From positions 1,550,001 to 1,614,000 of the forward strand of contig CATIUR010000013.1 in NCBI GenBank assembly GCA_949592205.1: a stretch of DNA of 64,000 bases, in the 5' to 3' direction. The notes below the pieces were generated by a model, which did not search any database, had not been told where the DNA came from, and saw only the letters and a program-made list of their open reading frames with translations. Source of the DNA: Helichrysum umbraculigerum. Taxonomy: Eukaryota > Streptophyta > Magnoliopsida > Asterales > Asteraceae. This document shows positions 19,245 to 31,499 of this stretch, piece after piece. The first letter of the stretch is position 1. The number at the start of each line of letters is the position of its first letter. The position numbers and the translations under genes are program-made.

Positions 19245-19257
19245 AACTCCCCTGTGT
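19245..19257 (-). other. Copia-2 polypurine tract
   Basis: The minus strand reads CACAGGGGAGTT directly before the 3' LTR start TGTTGGTAC. It is conserved with one change at 31500-31512. Confidence 0.75.
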
Positions 19258-19330
19258 CTTCAGCTTGGTCTTCAAAAATTCTTCGATTGGCTTTAGTCTT
19301 CTAAAATGCAGATCTTCAAACGTCTGGACT

Positions 19331-21956
19331 TCAAACCCATCCAGGTGGAAAGTTTCCACCAGTGTGTATGCCAAATGTGAAGCATACATCAACGATTTTC
19401 TGAAATCGTTTCGCTAATACAGAGTTGAACTCGTTTACTGGATTGTAGCGAATCCGATTGTCGAATAGCTTCTTCATGTCACTTCTGGACAGATTAATCA
19501 AGCTCATTGGGTTAAATATTCTGAAGTTGGCTTTTCGTAGACCCCACAAAGATCCTGTCTGAGGCTCTGAATCTGGTACATAAACTAAGACGGCTTCGCC
19601 AGTGCGAACATCCAGTTCCCAGTAATGAAAACGTTTCAGTAGATTGAATGGAACTGTTTCTAGAGAGATTTCAGTCAGACATTGAGCAGGCGGATAGTGA
19701 ACTCTTACAATTGGCTGCTTGGTCTTTGGATCGAGCTTCTTCTTGAACGTGTACCTTGTACCCAGTATTGGTTTGATGTAATGATATTTCTTTCGTTTAA
19801 TTTCCTCACGCATGACCTTTTGAATAACATCAGCTACTCCGTCTTCGTAAGGATTTATCAACTGAAGCTGAGAGAGACGAACGATGTCATGCTTTGGCAA
19901 TGTACTCAATATCCTCAGTGATCGACGAAAGTACTGGATACCGTTAAGTCTCTTAATCATTAACCTCCCTTTACTCACCTTCCAGCTTTTTATCAGACCT
20001 GAATAATCACCACCAACCTGATATTTCTTGCACGTAACTGGAGCAGGTTCTGGATTTTTACCTTTTGGAAACCAGTTATCCCTTTCTCTGATGGGCATTT
20101 CCTTGTCAAAAGATACACATTCTGATGTATCGAGAGGGAAAATGTCATTATAATTTGTCGATTCTCGAACAGGGACTGGTTGTGCTTGTGAAGAACTGGA
20201 GGGTGCAGACGATTCTTGAGCAGGACCAGGTTGAGAAGTAGATCCTGGTACGTAATTAAACGTTGGCCCTGACTCATCGTCTGAAGAATCAGATAATACA
20301 ACACCCTCTTGAGGATACGCTGGACGATCAGTATATTCTTCATCAGGATTAAGCTCTTCTTGTTCAACATCAACATCATCATCATCATTAGCAGAGTTGA
20401 AGTCAAAAGGTTCTTCAGGCGCACGACCATCATCGTCAACCGCAGATTGAAAGTAAGTCAAATTACAATACGTGTAATCTACTGCTAGCGGTTTTGGTTG
20501 CCCTGGTTGCTCAATAATGTAATCCAAAATAAGAGTTGTTTCATTAATACCAGAATTTGTTACATCATCAGGAATTACATTTTCTTCGCCCTCGGCGGAA
20601 ACCCTAAGTGTTGATTCTATAGCTGGTTGGGCTGTCTCCCCCGAAGCAATAGCTTGGGTTTCCAACTGCAACACCTTTGTCTTCAATTCTTCATTCTCTT
20701 TCTCCAAGCGAGAGATCCTAGCATCCTGCGCTTCAAATATCGATGCTTGAGCTTCCATATCATGCTGCATCTTGTCAATCCGTGCCAGAAGTTCCTGAAT
20801 GACAGCTGGATGAGGAGTGATTGGAGTTTCAGTCCTTGGAGGCTCAGAAGATGTGGAAGTGGAAGTACGAGAACGCCTGACCGGATTTAGATCAGAAATG
20901 TCAGAAGCGTCTCGAGGCCTCTTGCCGCGGTTGGACGGTTCAGGAGCCGGAGAAGGTGGACGATAAGCATCGATCTCACGATCGAGATCCACGAGCTCCG
21001 GATCCGCAAGATCGGGTTGAACTGGCGGTTGCTGTTGTTGAACTAGATGTTGTTGAGCTGGAGGTTGTTGAGCTGGAGGTTGAGGGATAGGTTGTTCAGG
21101 TGCCGGAGCATTGAATTGCTCACCAGGCAGGGGAACATAAGCTGGATCCACAATATGACCAAACAGAGCAACCTCACGTTCCGGTGGCTGACCCTGTCTC
21201 GCAAAGGTAGTACAAGTGGTGTAGATCCTTGTATTCATCGGTGTTTGCTTGAAGGTGTAAGATGCAACCACTGGAAGATCTGGATGCAAGTGATTGAGCA
21301 GCAATTGAGTAAATCGAGGATATAAAGCCCGTTTTTCCTTAGCATCCAAAGCATTGTTTACAAAACCCCTAAAGATATAGCCTGAGAAGTTGAAGGGTTT
21401 GTTGTAAATCAGGGCAAGAATAGCAGAGGCAGTCGAAAACTTCATCCCTTCAAGCATGCCCTGCGACTGGATAAACAGACTATGACAATGTGAGCCAGAT
21501 ACCTCCAGACCTTTGTGATGTAGGTCTTCTTGTACTGATCAACGGGAATATATCTTGATATCCAATTGATCGCATGCCCTGTGCAATTGCACCTGGAGTA
21601 AACTGGGTGATCATATCAGAATCATCACCGAACTCAAAGAAATCCCGAATAAGTTGTTCAGAGAAGATAACTTGGCGGCCACTGACAGAAGAAATGATGC
21701 GAGTATCCGCTTCATCATAATTGACCACCGCGTTGTCCCAAAACTCGGTAATGTGATTTGTCAAGATCCGAGTATCAGCAGTGATAGCTTTGTGAATACG
21801 CGAGCGACGAAGAAAGGCTATCATTGGTTGGTACGGGTGGGAAGTCTCGACCGTTGTATTCATGTACGCCACGATATTGTGACATGGCTCCCAGAAGTAT
21901 TTAGAGACATCGATCTCTGGGGGTGCTGGAGCAGCTTGAGCAGGTTGTTCAGCCAT
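19331..21956 (-). pseudogene. Copia-2 extra (env-like position) ORF, broken
   Basis: The ATG at 21956 begins MAEQPAQAAPAPPE. The first 140 residues align in layout with the N-terminal block of Copia-1's extra ORF, with a DVSKYFWEP start and PYQPMIAFL. Frameshifts near 21543 and 21455 split it. The remaining 708-codon frame (21457-19331) runs through ALYPRFTQLLLNHL, a Pro/Gln-rich linker, a basic GKRPRD and SRLEKENEELKTKVLQLE coiled coil, an acidic part, and a conserved globular C-terminal block ending FGIHTGGNFPPGWV. No membrane segment or signal peptide is visible. Function unknown. A second copy of its last 398 codons is at 31586-32782. Confidence 0.8.
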
Positions 21957-22048
21957 TTCTACAAAAATAACAATAATACAGCCAAAACTCAAAATGCGTT
22001 AGCGTTAGTACTAAAAATAATTCGCATTTTTGATTTTACAAGTGTTCT

Positions 22049-22337
22049 GCGACACAACAGTTGTGTCGCAAAGGGTCCATACGACATAAGGACTATGTCG
22101 TAGAAGGACACTACGACACAAGCCTTGTGTCGTATGACACGTGTCACGCGGACAGCATTTCCCCTACATTTAGCAATTTTTGAGAAATTAATCTCGGATG
22201 CGACATAGCCGCTGTGTCGTATGATGTGTCGTATAAAACGGGTACGACATAAGCACCTGTGATCAGTACGACATAAAATCAATAATCAATACGACACAAC
22301 ACTTGTGTCGTATGTTATGTCGCAAAGATGAACACCA
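22049..22337. repeat. Palindrome cluster in Copia-2 spacer (5 full copies)
   Basis: Full 21-bp palindromes start at 22049, 22081, 22113, 22200 and 22291, the first three 32 bp apart. Partial sites lie between, for example at 22245. The last site is followed by GTCGCAAAGATGAACACCA (22319-22337), which matches Gypsy-C U3 at 42735-42753 in 18 of 19 bases. Confidence 0.88.
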
Positions 22338-23434
22338 TATGAAACCCAGATTCGATCGATGAAAACTTTTGGGGTTTTTGAAATCTACTCGTACCCTAGG
22401 GTTCGCAATCAACAGGGGATAAAAATTATGCAGTTATCTAACCCTAGAAACCCCTAAACCCTAAATAATTTGAGTAAAAACCATAACCCTAAACTCGTAA
22501 TACGGGTCGATCAAAATCAAGGCATAATACGCGATAAAAACAAGAAAGAATTATACCTAAAGATGCGTAAACAGATGATGAACAAGAATCGATCGACAAA
22601 TCGCGGTGAAAAGCTTTCGAAAAATCGAATCCGAACGAAAAACGATTGTGTCGCAAAATCGCCTTTGTGTCGTATAAATTGTGTCGTGAGATTTTTGAAA
22701 ACGTAAATGATTATGTCGTATGGATTGAATAGTTATACGCCCGTATACTACACAATATACGACACAATGTACGACACAATTCTTGTGACGTATAGATGGA
22801 ATATGACACAATGCTTGTGTCGCACAGGACAGAAAGCAGATTTTGAAGACATAAAATTTGATTTCGATGCCGATTCGGATTTTGATTTTAGAATTTTCGC
22901 AAAGAAGATGATTTGTGACTTAAATAAAATATAAAATAAAAAAGAAAAAATGCAATTTAAATAAAGTTAAAAAGATAAAACTAAATATAAACATAAAAGA
23001 AAAGAAACAAATACAGCTAAAAGCGTAAAATTTATAAAATCTTTTTGGTGACGGAGTTGAGATTCTGGTTAGGGATCATACCGAAATAACATGCAATTAT
23101 TAGGAATAGTAAGAGTTATTTCGATTATCAGTATATTTGTCCACTTTAAATTTACGTGGCACATTTAAAACACCTTTTATGAAAATTATTTCAAGACGAT
23201 TACCGATATTGTTTGTCCACTTAAGCATGTTACATCCGCGTCTGTGGAGTTAACCTTTTACTGTTAGAATGAATAGTTCTCTGTGGCCCCCACCATTGAT
23301 ATACCCCTATAACCCAGACAATAACATAGTTTCCATATTTAGAAAGAATAAAGAAAGATCATTTTTAAGAATCAGGCTAGAGTTGACAGGTCAGTACGGA
23401 AGTACAGCAAAGCAACCTAACGAGATTCAAGTAT

Positions 23435-23575
23435 AATCAAAACCAATCGCAGTCAAACTGAAGTTGGAGTTTCCCAAACAGCGACCTTGTTTAGTGTGAT
23501 TTAAGATTAAGCAAAACCGATCGCAGTCAAACTGAATTTGGCGTTTCCCAAACAGCGACCTTGTTCAGTATCTTC
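23435..23575. repeat. 74-bp imperfect direct repeat in Copia-2 spacer
   Basis: Two copies begin at about 23435 and 23509. They share ATCGCAGTCAAACTGAA and TTTCCCAAACAGCGACCTTG with a few substitutions. Confidence 0.75.
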
Positions 23576-24130
23576 AAGATATTTAAGTGCATTGACCTGT
23601 ATTTGCTTAATCCCAAGTTTATACTAACTGTTACCAGTTCTGTACTTTCGTACAACAGAGGCAACAACCAGCATAAACTCCCAAATGATTTCAGATAAAA
23701 GTTCCAAAGATAGAAATATGTTAAGCTACGCTAAGGAATTAAGACATTGAGTCATACATCACACGGTGTTTACCACAAGATAGTAGACACGTATTTAATT
23801 AATTTCTTAATAACTCAGAGACCGGTGTGTATCATGCCTACCAGTACATCACATGATGAAGACAATTTTCATAAAAACTGTTTTAAGTGTGTCAGATAAA
23901 CCTACTGACACATCAAAGATAAACCTTAAAATTCCATTTTGTGCATGTCACCCGATGTACTATCATATCCCAAGTTGTTTACAGACTCAACTCAACGTCT
24001 ATTTTAAAAATGTAGCAACCATTGCATTTCTTTGATACTAACGAGTATAAAGATTGGCGGTTGCCCCTTTTTTTTTTTTAATCCAATAAACTAATAAAGC
24101 AAATAAACTGTACAGAAATTAAGTCACAAA

Positions 24131-27100
24131 TCATTTCTTGAGATCAAGAGAAATCATCCCTATCATATCCACAAGTTCGTCGAAACGAGCACGCGAAAAT
24201 GCTTTTGTGAATAAGTCGGCTTTTTGCTTAAGGGTATATATGTGAATGAGGTCAATTAAATGTTTCTCATAGCAATCTCGTATGAAGTGAAACCTAATCT
24301 CTATGTGCTTGGTCTTAGAGTGTTGAACGGGATTGCGAATAATAGATATAGCAGCAGTATTATCAATATGAATAGGAGTCAAAGTAAGAAGTAACCCATA
24401 GTCACGCAATTGATGATGAATCCACAAAATCTGTGAACAACAGCTTGCAGCAGCAATGTATTCAGCTTCTGCTGTTGAGGTGGAAACTGTGGTTTGCTTT
24501 TTACACTGCCAAGACACCAATCGAGAACCGAGATACTGGCAACCTCCTGTAGTTGACTTTTTATCCGAATTGCAGCCGCCATAATCAGAATCAGAATAGG
24601 CAGTGAGAACAAAATTTTTCTCATTTGAGTACCATAGACCAAGTGATGGTCTATATTTGAGGTAACCAAAAATTCGCTTCACAGCCTTCATGTGAGAAAC
24701 CTTGGGTTTTGCTTGATACCTGGAACAGATAGACACAGCAAACACAACATCTGGTCTGGATGCAGTGAGATACATCAGTGATCCTATCATAGAACGATAG
24801 TCCCGCTCCTTGCAATCTTCTTCGTGTTCAGCGGGTCCGAGTTTGTGATCAGTTTCAATGGGAGTACCATATGGCTTACAGTCATGAAGTTCATACCGAG
24901 TCAACATGTCATTGACATATTTGGACTGATGAATGTAGAAACCCTTGTCAGACTGCTCAACCTGTACACCTAGAAAGAACTTAAGTTCTCCCATGGCACT
25001 CATCTCAAACTCGGACTTCATAATCTTCTCGAAGTCTCTGCACAAAGAATCATTTGTTGAACCAAATATGATGTCGTCCACGTAAACCTGCACAAGTAAC
25101 AAATCTTTTCCAACCCTTTTTATGAAGAGAGTGCTATCAATTTGGCCTCGTGAGAAGCCATTTCTCGTGAGATGATTTGCCAACCTCGCATACCAAGCTC
25201 TTGGAGTTTGATGAAGACCATATAATGCCTTGCCTAACTTGCACACATAATCAGGATGGTTTTGATCTTCAAAACCAGGAGGTTGCAAGACATACACATC
25301 CTTCAGAACCTCTCCATACAGAAATGCGCTCTTGACATCAAGTTGATAAACCCGAAAACCTTTAAAAGTCGCATAAGCCAGAAAAATGCCAAAGGATTCA
25401 AATCTTGCAACTGGAGCAAACACATAATCATAGTCTAAACCCTCAATCTGAGTAAAACCTTGAACAACCAGCCGAGCCTTATTCCGAATAACTACGCCTC
25501 TGTCATCTTTCTTCACGCGATAAACCCAGCGAGTTCCAATTGGATCGACATCTTTGGGTAAAGGAACCAAATCCCAGACTTCAAGCTTCTTGAATTGATT
25601 CAGTTCTTCTTGCATTGCCTCAACCCAGTATGGATCTTTCAAAGCTTCAGCTATTTTCTTTGGTTCATGCTGAGACAAGAAGCATTCTTCCAATTCTTCT
25701 TCAACACAGGCAAAATTGGCAGATGAAGATTCTTCACGGACTTCATTAGCAGCAGTTTGATGCCTAGTTAAAACACCTTGTTGAAGCTCACCAATGATAT
25801 TTTCAGTGGGGTGAGAAGAATGAATTCTAAGCTGAGGAATCGGATCAGGCACAATGATCGAATCCAAATTTGACAGATCACCTCCTGGATTTTCAATTTC
25901 AACTGAGCTATCAGTGGCAGTACCCTCATTGTCAATTGGTGTGACAATATCGGTTTCAGTTTGAGGATTAGATTCAGAAGCCACTTGATCAACATCAGAG
26001 GGATTGTCATCATTGACAATATTCTCTGGAGGTACTACTCTAGAATTTGAGATTGAGTCGTCAGAAGAGAGATCCAATCCATGAAGTAGAGACACCACCA
26101 GTTCTTCTTCACTAAATTTGGGAAGATTGAAAGAGTCCACCAACTTATCATACTCAAACAAGGACTCAGGTCCCTTGCCTTTTGGAGAATCAGTATATTT
26201 CATAAACCTTACTTCAAAATGTTCCTCTATTCTCCCAGTAGACTTGTTGAAAACTCTTTTATTCGGCGAGTTCACAGAATATCCCAAAAATAACCCATCG
26301 ACTGCTTTTTCATCAAATTTGCCTACCGAGTCCTTAGTAATTAAGATTGTGCAAGGACACCCGAAAGGCTCAAGAAACTTCAAATTTGGTTTGCGATTAT
26401 TCAGCAATTCATAACATGTTTTCTTTCGCTTTTTAACAATCGAAACCCTAGTTAACACATAGCAGGCAGTGTTAACAGCTTCTGCCCAAAAAGTGGTAGG
26501 CAGATGAGCATCAGACAACATGGTTCTTGCTGTCTCAATGATTGTCCTATTCTTTCTTTCAGCTACTCCATTTTGTTGAGGAGTACGAGCAGCACTAAAC
26601 TGATGAAAGATTCCCTTTCGAAGACAATACATTTCCAAGGTTCTGTTCTTGAATTCAGTTTCATTATCACTGCGCAGTTTCTTGATTTTCAGATTGCACA
26701 GATTTTCCAGTCTGTCGAACAAGTAGATTAAAGTATCAGGTGTTTCATCCTTTCCAGCCAAGAAATACACCCTAGAAAACCTTGAGTAATCATCAGTAAC
26801 AACCAGACAGTACGATTTTCCACCAATACTTTTCTTATTCACAGGACCGAACAAATCCATGTGAAGCAGCTCCAATGGAGATTCAATAGAGTTCACCTGC
26901 TTAGACTTATGGAACTTCTTGTGTTATTTCCCTTTGAGACAGGAAACGCATTCATCATCTGTTACAAATGATTTTTTAGGCACGCCTAACACAAGATCAT
27001 TATTAACAAGATAATTCATTCTGCGAAAATGAATATGTCCCATTCGTCTGTGCCAAAGCAGTGAATCTGTAGAAGATGCTTTTGATAGCAAACAAGTATG

Positions 27101-27457
27101 CTCCTTGGTAACCACAGTTTGCATATCCAAAATGTACGAGTTGCGTACACGGGGTGCTCTCAATAACACCCATTCCTCGGGAATAACAAATCCCGGTTTC
27201 AGAATTAAACATTCAACATCTGTAAATGCGGTAGTAAACTTCTTGTCGCAGACTTGAGAAACACTGATCAGATTGTGTTGCAGTTCCTCGACATAGTTCA
27301 CTTTATCAAAACTCACTTGCCCATTAGAAAGAGTACCCTGACCCGTTATGTTACCACCTGTATCTCCCGCAAAAGCAACATGTCCTCCGCGATATGGTTT
27401 CACATCAGACAGAAGAGATATGTCACCAGTCATGTGCCGTGAGCAGCCACTATCCAC
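24131..27457 (-). pseudogene. Copia-2 pol (protease to RNase H) with one in-frame stop
   Basis: The protease site DSGCSRHMTGD is at the start (27450). HRRMGHIHFRRMN marks the pre-integrase domain. A TAA at 26926-26924 interrupts the frame just after LKGK. From 26896 a 921-codon frame is open: integrase core LLHMDLFGP / PQQNGVAERKNRT, copia RT with DVKSAFLYG and YVDDIIFGS, and RNase H with YSDSDYGG and TAEAEY. In the integrase the residue after DN is E (DNETEF) where G is usual (DNGTEF). Frame is otherwise kept, so this decayed recently. Confidence 0.88.
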
Positions 27458-27487
27458 ATACCATCTATTTCTTTGTACATGATCTGA

Positions 27488-27522
27488 CTGCTACAGCACA
27501 ACATAGAGAGAGAGTTAGTTAG
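27488..27522 (-). promoter_or_regulatory. Splice-acceptor-like sequence at the gag/pol junction of Copia-2
   Basis: Right at the gag stop (after WVSISN) the minus strand has CTAACTAAC, then CTCTCTCTCTATG, then GCTGTAG and CAG, after which the frame leading to the protease is open. Branch point, pyrimidine tract and AG are in the same order and place as in Copia-1. Confidence 0.35.
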
Positions 27523-30314
27523 AAATGGAGACCCAGGCCTTGACAGACTTGGGTACTCCAGAGACCTCATCAATAATAACTACATAAGTTAAAACTTTGT
27601 TTTTCAATAAATCAGGTACAATTCCTGATGCAGTATTACTTGATGATGAGTCTTTTAACGACTCCTTTGGTCTCCAAATTTTCACAGGAACAATAGTGGG
27701 TTGCTTGTTAAAATTGTCAGGCTATTTAACCAGAGGTTTACTAGGCCTAGCAGCATTAACTTTCGGGATAGAAGTATAAGAAAGTGAACCCTTCTTTGAA
27801 AATGATTTAACAGATGAATTTTTGTAAACAGAATTTCTGGGAACACCTTTTGAAAACTTCTTTCTCAAAAGCAACGGGCATTGATTAATCAAGTGACCTT
27901 GTTTCTTGCAGTAGAAACATGATCGTCTTTCCTTAAAGGTTCGGTCGTTACTGCCTAAAAATTGAGGTGAGACAGGTAACTTATGTGAGCATGTTGAAGT
28001 GGAAGCCTCAGAATGTGAAACAGAAGGTTTAACAGACTTCTTAATTGATTTGACATTAGTATTCTGTAAATCTTTCCTTTTATGTTCAGCCTTAACCTTA
28101 GTATTCATTTGAAAAGTTTCATCATCTATCTCAGTAGTAAGGATGTGATGTCCAGGCTTAATGTTTTTCTTTTCACATTGAGGCACAAACTTACAGGGAA
28201 CATCCTCAACCTCGACCTCTTCTTCAATAGTTTTTAAGGGAGCAGGCGAAAAACTACCAAAGGGGGTAAACTTGATGGTTCCTGAGGGGGTAAACTTAAC
28301 AGGTTCAAAAGGCTTCACAGGTTCAGCCTTAATTGTCTTAGGTTTCTTCTTATCATGGTTTACTTCTATGTTGGCTTTATAGAATTCAGGCAACTTAAAC
28401 GGATTCAAACTTAAAGGTTCACATACAGGCATAGCTACTTTCTTAACAACAGGCTCATTAACTGATATTTCACTGGGCTTTGCATCTACTAAAGCAGTAG
28501 GCACAAAATCTTTAATTTCATCCTTAGACGGTCTACACAAATTCACATCTAAAGACGGAGGCGGTTGATGATGATAACCATAACCGGACTTATCTTTAGA
28601 ACTAGTTCTACCCGTCTGTAGGATATCAGTAAAGACCAAGGCTGAAGTGTTGATATTCTTGAGTTTTCGTTGCAAATCAACAGCTTTGGCTTGAGAGTCA
28701 GACAATTCCTTTTTTAAATGAGCAATCATTTTTAAGTAACTGTCAATTTCATCTTGATTACTGAAAATTAGAGCTTTTAGCTCCTTTTTATCTTTAATAA
28801 GTTGATTAATGTTACTTTCAAAGTGTTTCTCATTAATTTTTAAAACTTTGTTTGCCTCCATCAAATTCAAGATATCAGACTTCAAGTTTTCATTATGTTC
28901 CATAAGCCCATTTACTTTACCAGTTAAACTAATACATGAATCACAAGTAAATTTAGCAAATGGTACCTCATTGTTGATAGCCATGAAGCATTGCTCTTGA
29001 GTTTCATGAGCAGAAAAATCATAAGCATCTCCATCCTCAATCAACAATGCAGCCTTAGCAGTAGAATGCTCAATCTAATTTGGAGCAACAGATGGTTTTG
29101 TGAAACCCGAAGCAGGCTGTCGTCCTTTCTCACATTCGCGGGCAAAGTGACCAAAAATTCTGACACTTATAACACTTGATTTTGCTTTTATCGAATCCCA
29201 TTGGTGTTCGGTCAGCTGCATCTTCAAGAGATCTCTTTCCAGTTCTTCTTAGATAGTTTTTGGCTCTGCGAGTGAGCATAGCCATATTCCATCTAATGTC
29301 AATCCTTTCTAACTCATCAGGATCAACCTGATTGAAGTCTTCATCAGTCAGCTCTAATGTACTGACTCTTTTAGAAAGAAAGTCTTCATATGATGACAAG
29401 AAGGCAGTAAACATGGCTGTATGTTCATTGGTGGTTGCTGAAGAAGGAACAAATGACGATGAATATGTACTACTTGAAGAAGCATTATAAGCTGGGAGAG
29501 CAGAAAATGTTCCTACAGTAGGATTACTGTAAGAAGAGGATCTCTGAGAATTTGACTCAACTGAGATGAAAGCCGTTCCACCATGACTTGATTCTGATGC
29601 ACGAGAAGTAGATCTTGTTTCCTTCTTTTCAATATCCAACGCCCCAGCTTCAAGTTTTCCAATGAGATCATCCAGAGACAATTGCTTTGTCTTTGGATCG
29701 TTTTCTAATAACAAAACTCGTGTTTCCCAACTTGGAGGTAGAGCAGCTAAAGCCTTTTTGTTAATCTCAAAATTTTTGAGATTATATGCGCCAGCTTTCA
29801 GTTCATTTACTGTGCGAGTAAATCTGCAAAGCATGTCTCTGACAGTTTCATTCTTCTGGATATAGAAATAATCAAACTGAGTTTTGACTAATTCCAATTT
29901 GCTTTCGATGTACTCAGTGTTGCCACAAAATCTCTTTTCAATTGCATTCAAAAGATCATAAGCAATAGTTTGTGGAAACATATCCAAAACGTCAGTTGGA
30001 AGTGACATAGTAATAGCAGAATGAGTCTTGCGTTCAATTTCCCATGCTTTTCGTTCTTCGGGAGTGTATGAACGAACGGGTTTGGGTGGAGGAACACCGA
30101 TATGTTCTCCAAGAGCAACAGGAACAACATATCGTTCAAGAAGAGCCAACTCCATATCAGGATCAGTGAACAATACAAACGCCATGAAACGTTGTTTCCA
30201 TGCTCGAAATGGCAAACCCGGTGCAAAATAAGGAGGTTTATTTGCACTACCGATCGTAGCATTATGTTGTAAAACTGCATCAACGCTTTGAAGAGACATG
30301 ATGAAAATCTGCAA
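27515..30314 (-). pseudogene. Copia-2 gag, broken by a frameshift and two stops
   Basis: The frame opens at 30314 (or more likely the Met at 30299, MSLQSVDAVLQ). It has the copia gag region LPFRAWKQRFMAFVLFTDPD and TVRDMLCRFTRTVNELK. A one-base insertion in a T run near 29155 breaks the first zinc knuckle (CYKC...). A TAG follows at 29077-29075, then a 441-codon frame (29047-27722) with a coiled coil (about residues 30-135) and a second knuckle CFYCKKQGHLINQC. A TAG at 27724-27722 precedes the gag end WVSISN-stop. The layout with two knuckles and a coiled coil between them is the same as Copia-1. Confidence 0.85.
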
Positions 30315-30959
30315 AAAATCAGAAAATACACAACAAACAAACTGATTTTTTGTCTAAGTCTGGAATTATGCGACACAGTGTTGTGTCGCAAAGTATCAAT
30401 ACGACACAGTCTTTGTGTCGCAGAGTAGCAATACGACACAGGTGTTGTGTCGCTGAAGTTAAACAGACACAAGACAAAAATGCGACACAACCGTTATGTC
30501 GTAGGTTATGTCGCAACTTGTGTCGCAGACCAGTCAAGGTCAAAATAAGTTGTGTCGTAGGCTTATGTCGCACGTTATGTCGCAGACAATTTAATGTCGT
30601 ATAGCTGTGTCGTATGAACAATGTTTACGACACAAGTCTTGTGTCGCAAAAATGCACGTGCAGACAGTTTTTGAGCCCACAAAAATTTCAATTTTCAACA
30701 CACATCATTACAAACTACACCATGCTTTACATCAGTCTGAAAAATAATCTTTTGAAGCAAAATGATTACCAACTTTTTACCAAACAAATCAACAAGTTTG
30801 ACAAACACAAATCTTTGAAGTTTAACACCCAAAATATGATCAAAAACAACCTTTTTGAACCAAGAACATCAAGAACACCAATAACATAAAATGTGAAAAT
30901 AATATTTTTAGACCAAAATCTAGCAAAAACTAACTCGAAACCGCAACTCAAGAGTATGC
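30315..30959. repeat. Copia-2 5' leader with palindrome cluster
   Basis: No gene is visible. Palindromes start at 30370 (20 bp, one base short in the centre), 30401, 30433, 30482 and 30627. Extra half-sites lie at about 30500-30620. The first full ones are 31-32 bp apart. This leader lies between the primer-binding site and gag, so the palindromes are in the transcribed RNA. Confidence 0.85.
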
Positions 30960-30972
30960 GGCTCTGATACCA
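30960..30972 (-). other. Copia-2 primer-binding site (initiator tRNA-Met type)
   Basis: The minus strand reads TGGTATCAGAGCC, two bases after the 5' LTR. Confidence 0.92.
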
Positions 30973-30974
30973 AT

Positions 30975-31499
30975 TGTAGGTTCCACTTATACGGACCAAA
31001 TCGAGTAGTTTTACTTGTGTATTTAAAGCGGAAATCAAACACACAAATATATGCTAGATTAACACGATAAATGACCAAAACACAAAGTGTATGTTTATAT
31101 ATATGAAATGCTAGCAACAATACATACACTTGTACACAAACACACAAAGATCAAATAACACCTAGAGAGTATTCTGTGATAATAAGAGTGCTATGTGTGT
31201 GTAAAATGTCTTCCAAAAACAGAAGCTGGCGAGCTTCTATTTATAGCCTGATCCAGACGTTATGCGACACAAGCCTTGTGTCGCATAGATTGCTTATGCG
31301 ACACAAGCATTGTGTCGCATGGAATGGTTCTGCGACACAATCCTTGTGTCGCATGGAATGGATCTGCGACACAATGCTTGTGTCGCATGATTACAAAAAA
31401 TGTAATTAAACTAAGTCTAAAACTATTCAATATGTAATTACAATATCGACACGATTACAAACCGAGACCAACTGACAGACACACATTGATGTACCAACA
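30975..31499 (-). repeat. Copia-2 5' LTR (525 bp)
   Basis: Partner of 18720-19244 with about five differences. All four palindromes (starting 31264, 31298, 31332, 31366) are perfect in their outer arms here. The TATA box is at 31238-31245. On its right side, instead of flanking DNA, the element's own polypurine tract and 3' interior follow. Confidence 0.9.

Larger units (their letters stand above)
21957..24130. other. Copia-2 non-coding spacer between pol and extra ORF
   Basis: No gene is visible in 2.17 kb. It holds two palindrome clusters (22049-22311 and a weaker one at about 22645-22823), a 74-bp direct repeat (23435-23575) and an A/T-rich part. Short open frames within the palindrome clusters are products of the repeat. 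Confidence 0.7.
18720..31499 (-). mobile_element. Copia-2: Sirevirus-like Ty1/copia retrotransposon, decayed coding, 12.8 kb
   Basis: Two 525-bp LTRs flank gag, pol, a 2.1 kb spacer and a large extra ORF on the minus strand. LTRs differ at about five positions (about 1%). The primer-binding site (30960-30972) and polypurine tract (19245-19257) are in place. Gag, pol and the extra ORF all carry stops or frameshifts, so this copy cannot encode its own proteins. The left flank is the Gypsy-A LTR. The right flank is not the expected Gypsy-A sequence but a second copy of the element's own 3' interior, so no target duplication closes it. Non-coding parts carry clusters of a 21-bp palindrome. Confidence 0.88.
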
